Below are positions 60,207-64,000 of a stretch of 64,000 nucleotides of DNA, piece by piece. The notes under the pieces were generated by a model. That model did no database searches. It was not told the DNA's origin and was given only the letters and a program-made list of their open reading frames with translations. The DNA is from Botryotinia globosa. Taxonomy: Eukaryota; Ascomycota; Leotiomycetes; Helotiales; Sclerotiniaceae. The position numbers and the translations under genes are program-made. The stretch covers positions 620,001-684,000 of the forward strand of contig RCSZ01000015.1 in assembly GCA_014898425.1 (NCBI GenBank), in the 5' to 3' direction. Positions within the stretch are counted from its first letter, which is position 1. Each line of letters starts with the position of its first letter.

Positions 60207-60844
60207 GGTGGTGAGTTCTTGAGTTGTTTGCGAATAGGATGGTGAGATTGAGAGGAGCTTCATATTGGAGCTTAGCTAGATTATTACTTGGTGCCTTGCG
60301 ACAAGTATTTCTGCCTAAGGCATGAGTTTCTGCAGAGCTTCAAGCCTTTATCACGTGTATATACTAAATCAGCTTAGCTTAGACTAGGTAAGCCAGGACC
60401 AATATCTTGGTTCTTGGCACCATTCCAATCCAACATCTTTTATTCCACACATAATCGTTACATTTAGTGACTAAAATCTGATTTTAGAATTATCAATGGG
60501 TATCCGAATAGACACAGTCAGGACAGATTTCTCAGAGGAAGATCAGCCCCATGTTTAACCCGAGCATTTGGGTATTCACCATCATGTCTCCTGATTCAAG
60601 AAAGACAACAAGAGTACTCATGGATATTGTCATCGGCAGCAACGTTATTTTCATGATGAGGAGCAATTGAATAAAGAATTTTAGCATTAATTTTATTGCT
60701 AAAGTAATACCCTGATATTAATACATGGGTGTAGTGATTACCTTACAATCAATTCATACTACGAAACACCCTCGAATTAAGCCATATCCATAACATACTA
60801 AGGTTATTGTAAGGGCTGGAATCCGCCATGGCCAGTGATTAAGC
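60207..60844. other. Intergenic region between RRM gene and NRPS-like gene
   Basis: Holds the promoter of the RRM gene and the 3' flank of the NRPS-like gene. No other feature seen. Confidence 0.5.
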
Positions 60845-63800
60845 CTACTTCTTCCAAGGATCATTTGAATCCGATCCCAAAGTCGAGTCCATCGAAACGC
60901 GACGTACATCTCTCTTTGGAACACCACTGAGATCACTGATACCTTCATCATCGTTCAATTTCATAGATGCTACCGAATTCTTTGCCAGAGACGCTTCTGA
61001 TCCCACGGGCAATTCCACTCTCAAAGAAGCTCCTGATATCAACGAGGAAGTTTTCTTCTTCGATTCACCATTATTCTCATCCTCCCACTTTTGTGCAATA
61101 GCTTGAACCCATTCCCAGATAGTTTTCACATACACTTCATCAATTTCAGTGAAGTTTCTCATGGTCGCAGAAATCTGTCTTGTTCTTAGAAGGCCAAATG
61201 TTGCCTTTTTCGTAGAGTCATCCTTATTTTGCTTTTCCATGTCTTTCCAAAAGCCGAGTAATGATCTTGCCGGGTGATTTTCTTTCAATCCCTCAGGACT
61301 TGGCGATTCAGCACGTTGCAGCCATTTTCCGAATTCCTCAGTCTTGCCCTCGTGCCCAATCCACTTTAACAAGTGCTTCCATGTTATATTCGTTGAGTTA
61401 TTTACTAGATGAAAGACACTTGCTTCATGTGGGGTTGGGGGTGGTTGTAGAGGCACAAAATAAGTCTTTTGACAAGCAATTTCAATCACAGCTGCAGCTG
61501 CAATATTGACTGGAAGCCAGGAAAGTGGAATGTCGAGTTCTGGGAGAGAATTTAGACATTCAGGACCCCCAGTGCTTAGCATCAGTGGCCATGCTTCCTT
61601 TTCGTTCCAGCTTCCATTGAAAGTGTTTCCTGATAGTTGACCAATTCTCACAATACTAATATTTGCTCTTGTCATTCTACATGCTGAAGAGCAGATCGCT
61701 TCAGCAACCCATTTACTCTTCGAGTAACCCAACGGACCGGCATCCAAAGGATTGCGATTTATATTTTCTATAATTTTGAAGTCCTCCTCCGCGGATATTT
61801 TAGTGTTAGCCACGCTTGCAGTAGATGAACAGAAGACAAGGTATTTCGGTGCTTCTCCAGATAGGGAGAAATTTATCAAGTTGCGAAGTCCTTGAAATTG
61901 CTCGGTGAAATCTTTCAAGGGAATGGAGAAGTTAACCTCCCAGGCTGCCTGTAATCTAGCATCAGTATGTATCAATCGTGATTGTTAACCTGGGAAAATT
62001 ACATGAATAATTGTGGTAGCATTTTGACGAAGATCTTCCAATACATCTCTTGAAAGACCTAACTCAATTTGATCTAGTTTCACAGCTCTGCACTCGATAT
62101 TTTGGGCAGTGAATTCCGAGTTTTCGGGATAATGAGACTGCAACGCCCATTCTACTCTCTCACGAGCTTGGTCGTCATTTTTGGCTCGAACGAAGCAAAC
62201 GATCCGAAGTGCCTCATGACTTGTAGTCATATATTGCAACAATTCGACTATGTTTATACCAAGAGTACCAGTGACTCCAGTTACAATCTATATTATTCGT
62301 TAAAACATTCTTCTTAGAGGCGTTGGGTATGCTATATACACCGATTGATTAAATACTTACTATGGTTTCTTTGTCAGGTGTGTTACATGATTCTGTTTCG
62401 TCCTTGAACGATTTACTAAAGTGTTCAACCATACTGTTCATCTGATGCGCTTCATCCTTCTCATTCTCGGTAATGGATCCATTCTGAGAGGCTTTGATAT
62501 ATTCGGTAAGCCTAGTTCACATTGTCAGTCTCTCACTGCAGCAGAAAAATTCTACCATCCCGGAATCTTGAGATGTGAGAAAAATATTTGACAAAATCAA
62601 TGTCTGGTATCATTGATGATCGAGTACTTACGCTGAGACGCTACCACATTGGTAAACTAAGTTCCAAGGAAAGGGTTTAGACCCGCGAAGGAATGCCTGC
62701 AAATTCATCAGCGTGAAAATATCAAGTTCAAGAATGAAATTTAGTTACCAAATTGATATGCGAGCGAATTCGCGTCGCCTGAACAGAATCGATGTGATGA
62801 GCCCGAAAGTCGGAGTCATATTTCAGGTCTATTGGAGCGCCAATGGCTGTTTTGACAACTTCCATTACACTTTCTAATGAGACTTCACTGTTGAACGCTG
62901 ACGCATCACCATCATAAGCACATTTGATATCGGAATCATAGAGCATGTTGGCACTTTGCCTCTTTGTAGTTCCCTTGGCGGTCTTCTCCAAAGATTCGGT
63001 GTGTGGTTTTAAGACTAACATGTCTTTGTAAATTTTTGCATGGGGTGGAACCATTTTGTTCACGTCCTCGACATACGGCCAAATTATGTCCCTGAATTCA
63101 TCATCGCTGAAATTACTTGTAGCATTCTGTGACTTGATGATTATTACTCCAGGGTACATTTGTCCATTTCCGAAGACAAACGCATCTTTTATATATGGAA
63201 ACCTCTTCAATGCTTCTTCAGTGTAAATAGGATCGAATTTTTTGCCAGTCGAAAGAGTGATTTGGGCATCACCTCTACCAACATGTTTCCATGCATTCTT
63301 TATAGAAGGATGTGGCTCAAATAAATCGCTTGTTGCGAAGCATCCATCCTCTCGATTTGCCTTTGGAAATTGTGGCCAGTCACTCATGACCACCAGTTCA
63401 AATCTATCAGAACCATCATTTAGCGGCTCAAACTTGATAGAATTAACACCTTCCGGAGCTCTGAAATATTGCCACTCTTTGTCGGTTTTGTAATTTCGGT
63501 GGGTCGAGAGAAGAAATGAGCACTCTGCACTACCATAACGAGAAACAAGATTGATTCCTTCAGAGATGAGTAGTTTTCCGTCTTCTTCTGGCAAACTAGC
63601 GCCACCTACACCCACAATATCCATAGTACGAAGAAATTCAAGTCCTCTAGATGTCGTGGAAAGCATTTGTGCTATCGTCGGGACACATGAGAAATATGTT
63701 GACTTTGGAATTTGATTGGACAATCTAAGCGTAAACGATTTTGATCTGGATCGTGTTCCAAACTCGTGCACTCTACGTATAGACGATCCATACTTCTCTT

Positions 63801-64000
63801 TTATTTGCGAGAAACAATTAATAATTGTCTCCGAAGTAAGTGGGCGTTGGCCATCAGGAGCAAGACAGATTGTTGATAAACTTGTCCAAGCACGCAAACA
63901 ATCGGCAATGCCGCCGGTGTATAGAGGTGTTGTGGTAAAGGACAATGTTCCGCGACCATCCAAAATTGGCAGAACTCCGCATGCAACATGGTGAGTGTAG
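60845..64000 (-). CDS. NRPS-like adenylation-carrier-reductase, second copy type, 5' end beyond window
   Basis: Exons seen: 64000(partial)-63794, 63724-62749, 62696-62632, 62511-62361, 62287-62003 and 61948-60845. The 69-nt intron 63793-63725 is in frame and was called because removal gives SQIKEKLSNQIPKSTYFSCV, the usual spacing. The adenylation domain has SRYGSAECSFLLS, HVGRGDAQITLSTGKKFDP and EKTAKGTTKRQS; the carrier has FRAHHIDSVQATRIRSHI (Ser for phosphopantetheine); the reductase has IVTGVTGTLGINIVELLQYM, CSSTASVANTK and LGYSKSKWVAEAI. The TSGTTG motif lies outside. Like the gene at 19.5 kb it should reduce an activated acid, but similarity appears low, so it probably acts on another substrate. 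The ending DSNDPWKK follows a Ser-rich tail. Confidence 0.88.

Noticed and set aside
1..64000. CRISPR arrays, bacterial operons or riboswitches
   Set aside because: The window is fungal nuclear DNA with spliced genes; the tandem repeats lack spacer-repeat architecture.

Overview
The window looks like nuclear DNA of a filamentous ascomycete, most likely a leotiomycete (Sclerotiniaceae-like). Genes carry many short introns of about 45-80 nt with GTRNGT-type donors, CTAAC/CTAAT branch sites and YAG acceptors. Conserved fungal housekeeping genes alternate with very AT-rich islands that look RIP-degraded. The species call is inference; no marker gene was compared. All exon boundaries below were worked out by hand from splice motifs and reading-frame continuity.

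Layout: (1) 1-0.8 kb, 5' part of a GH5 glucanase (-). (2) 2.15-3.45 kb, mitochondrial malate dehydrogenase (+). (3) 3.5-6.6 kb, AT-rich repeats with an intron-containing tRNA-Ala(CGC). (4) 6.7-9.85 kb, a large AAA+ ATPase (-). (5) 9.9-15.5 kb, gene-poor DNA rich in microsatellites. (6) 15.5-30.1 kb, what appears to be a decaying secondary-metabolite locus: a highly reducing PKS relic, a 1.7-kb TIR element, an intact NRPS-like adenylation-carrier-reductase gene, an MFS transporter and a GMC oxidoreductase pseudogene. (7) 30.8-35.7 kb, an SDR, an unrecognised possibly broken gene, a second tRNA-Gln-like gene inverted relative to the first at 24.6 kb, a second TIR element and a 37-bp tandem array. 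(8) 35.9-41.4 kb, exopolyphosphatase (+) converging on a Ufo1-like F-box/UIM protein (-). (9) 41.9-42.7 kb, an 816-bp fold-back element flanked by TA. (10) 42.7-50.9 kb, two cell-surface proteins: a Ser/Thr-rich repeat protein with a GPI-like tail, and a single-pass membrane protein with an aspartic-protease-like ectodomain lacking canonical catalytic motifs. (11) 53.4-60.2 kb, a compact housekeeping block: small conserved protein, SYF1 splicing factor, V-ATPase subunit D with two microexons, and a U1A/U2B''-type RRM protein. (12) 60.8-64 kb, a second NRPS-like adenylation-carrier-reductase gene running off the window.

The most interesting themes are the half-dead biosynthetic locus at 15-30 kb, two families of TA-flanked inverted-repeat elements, and a pair of tRNA-Gln-like genes with matching bodies but different, compensated acceptor stems.
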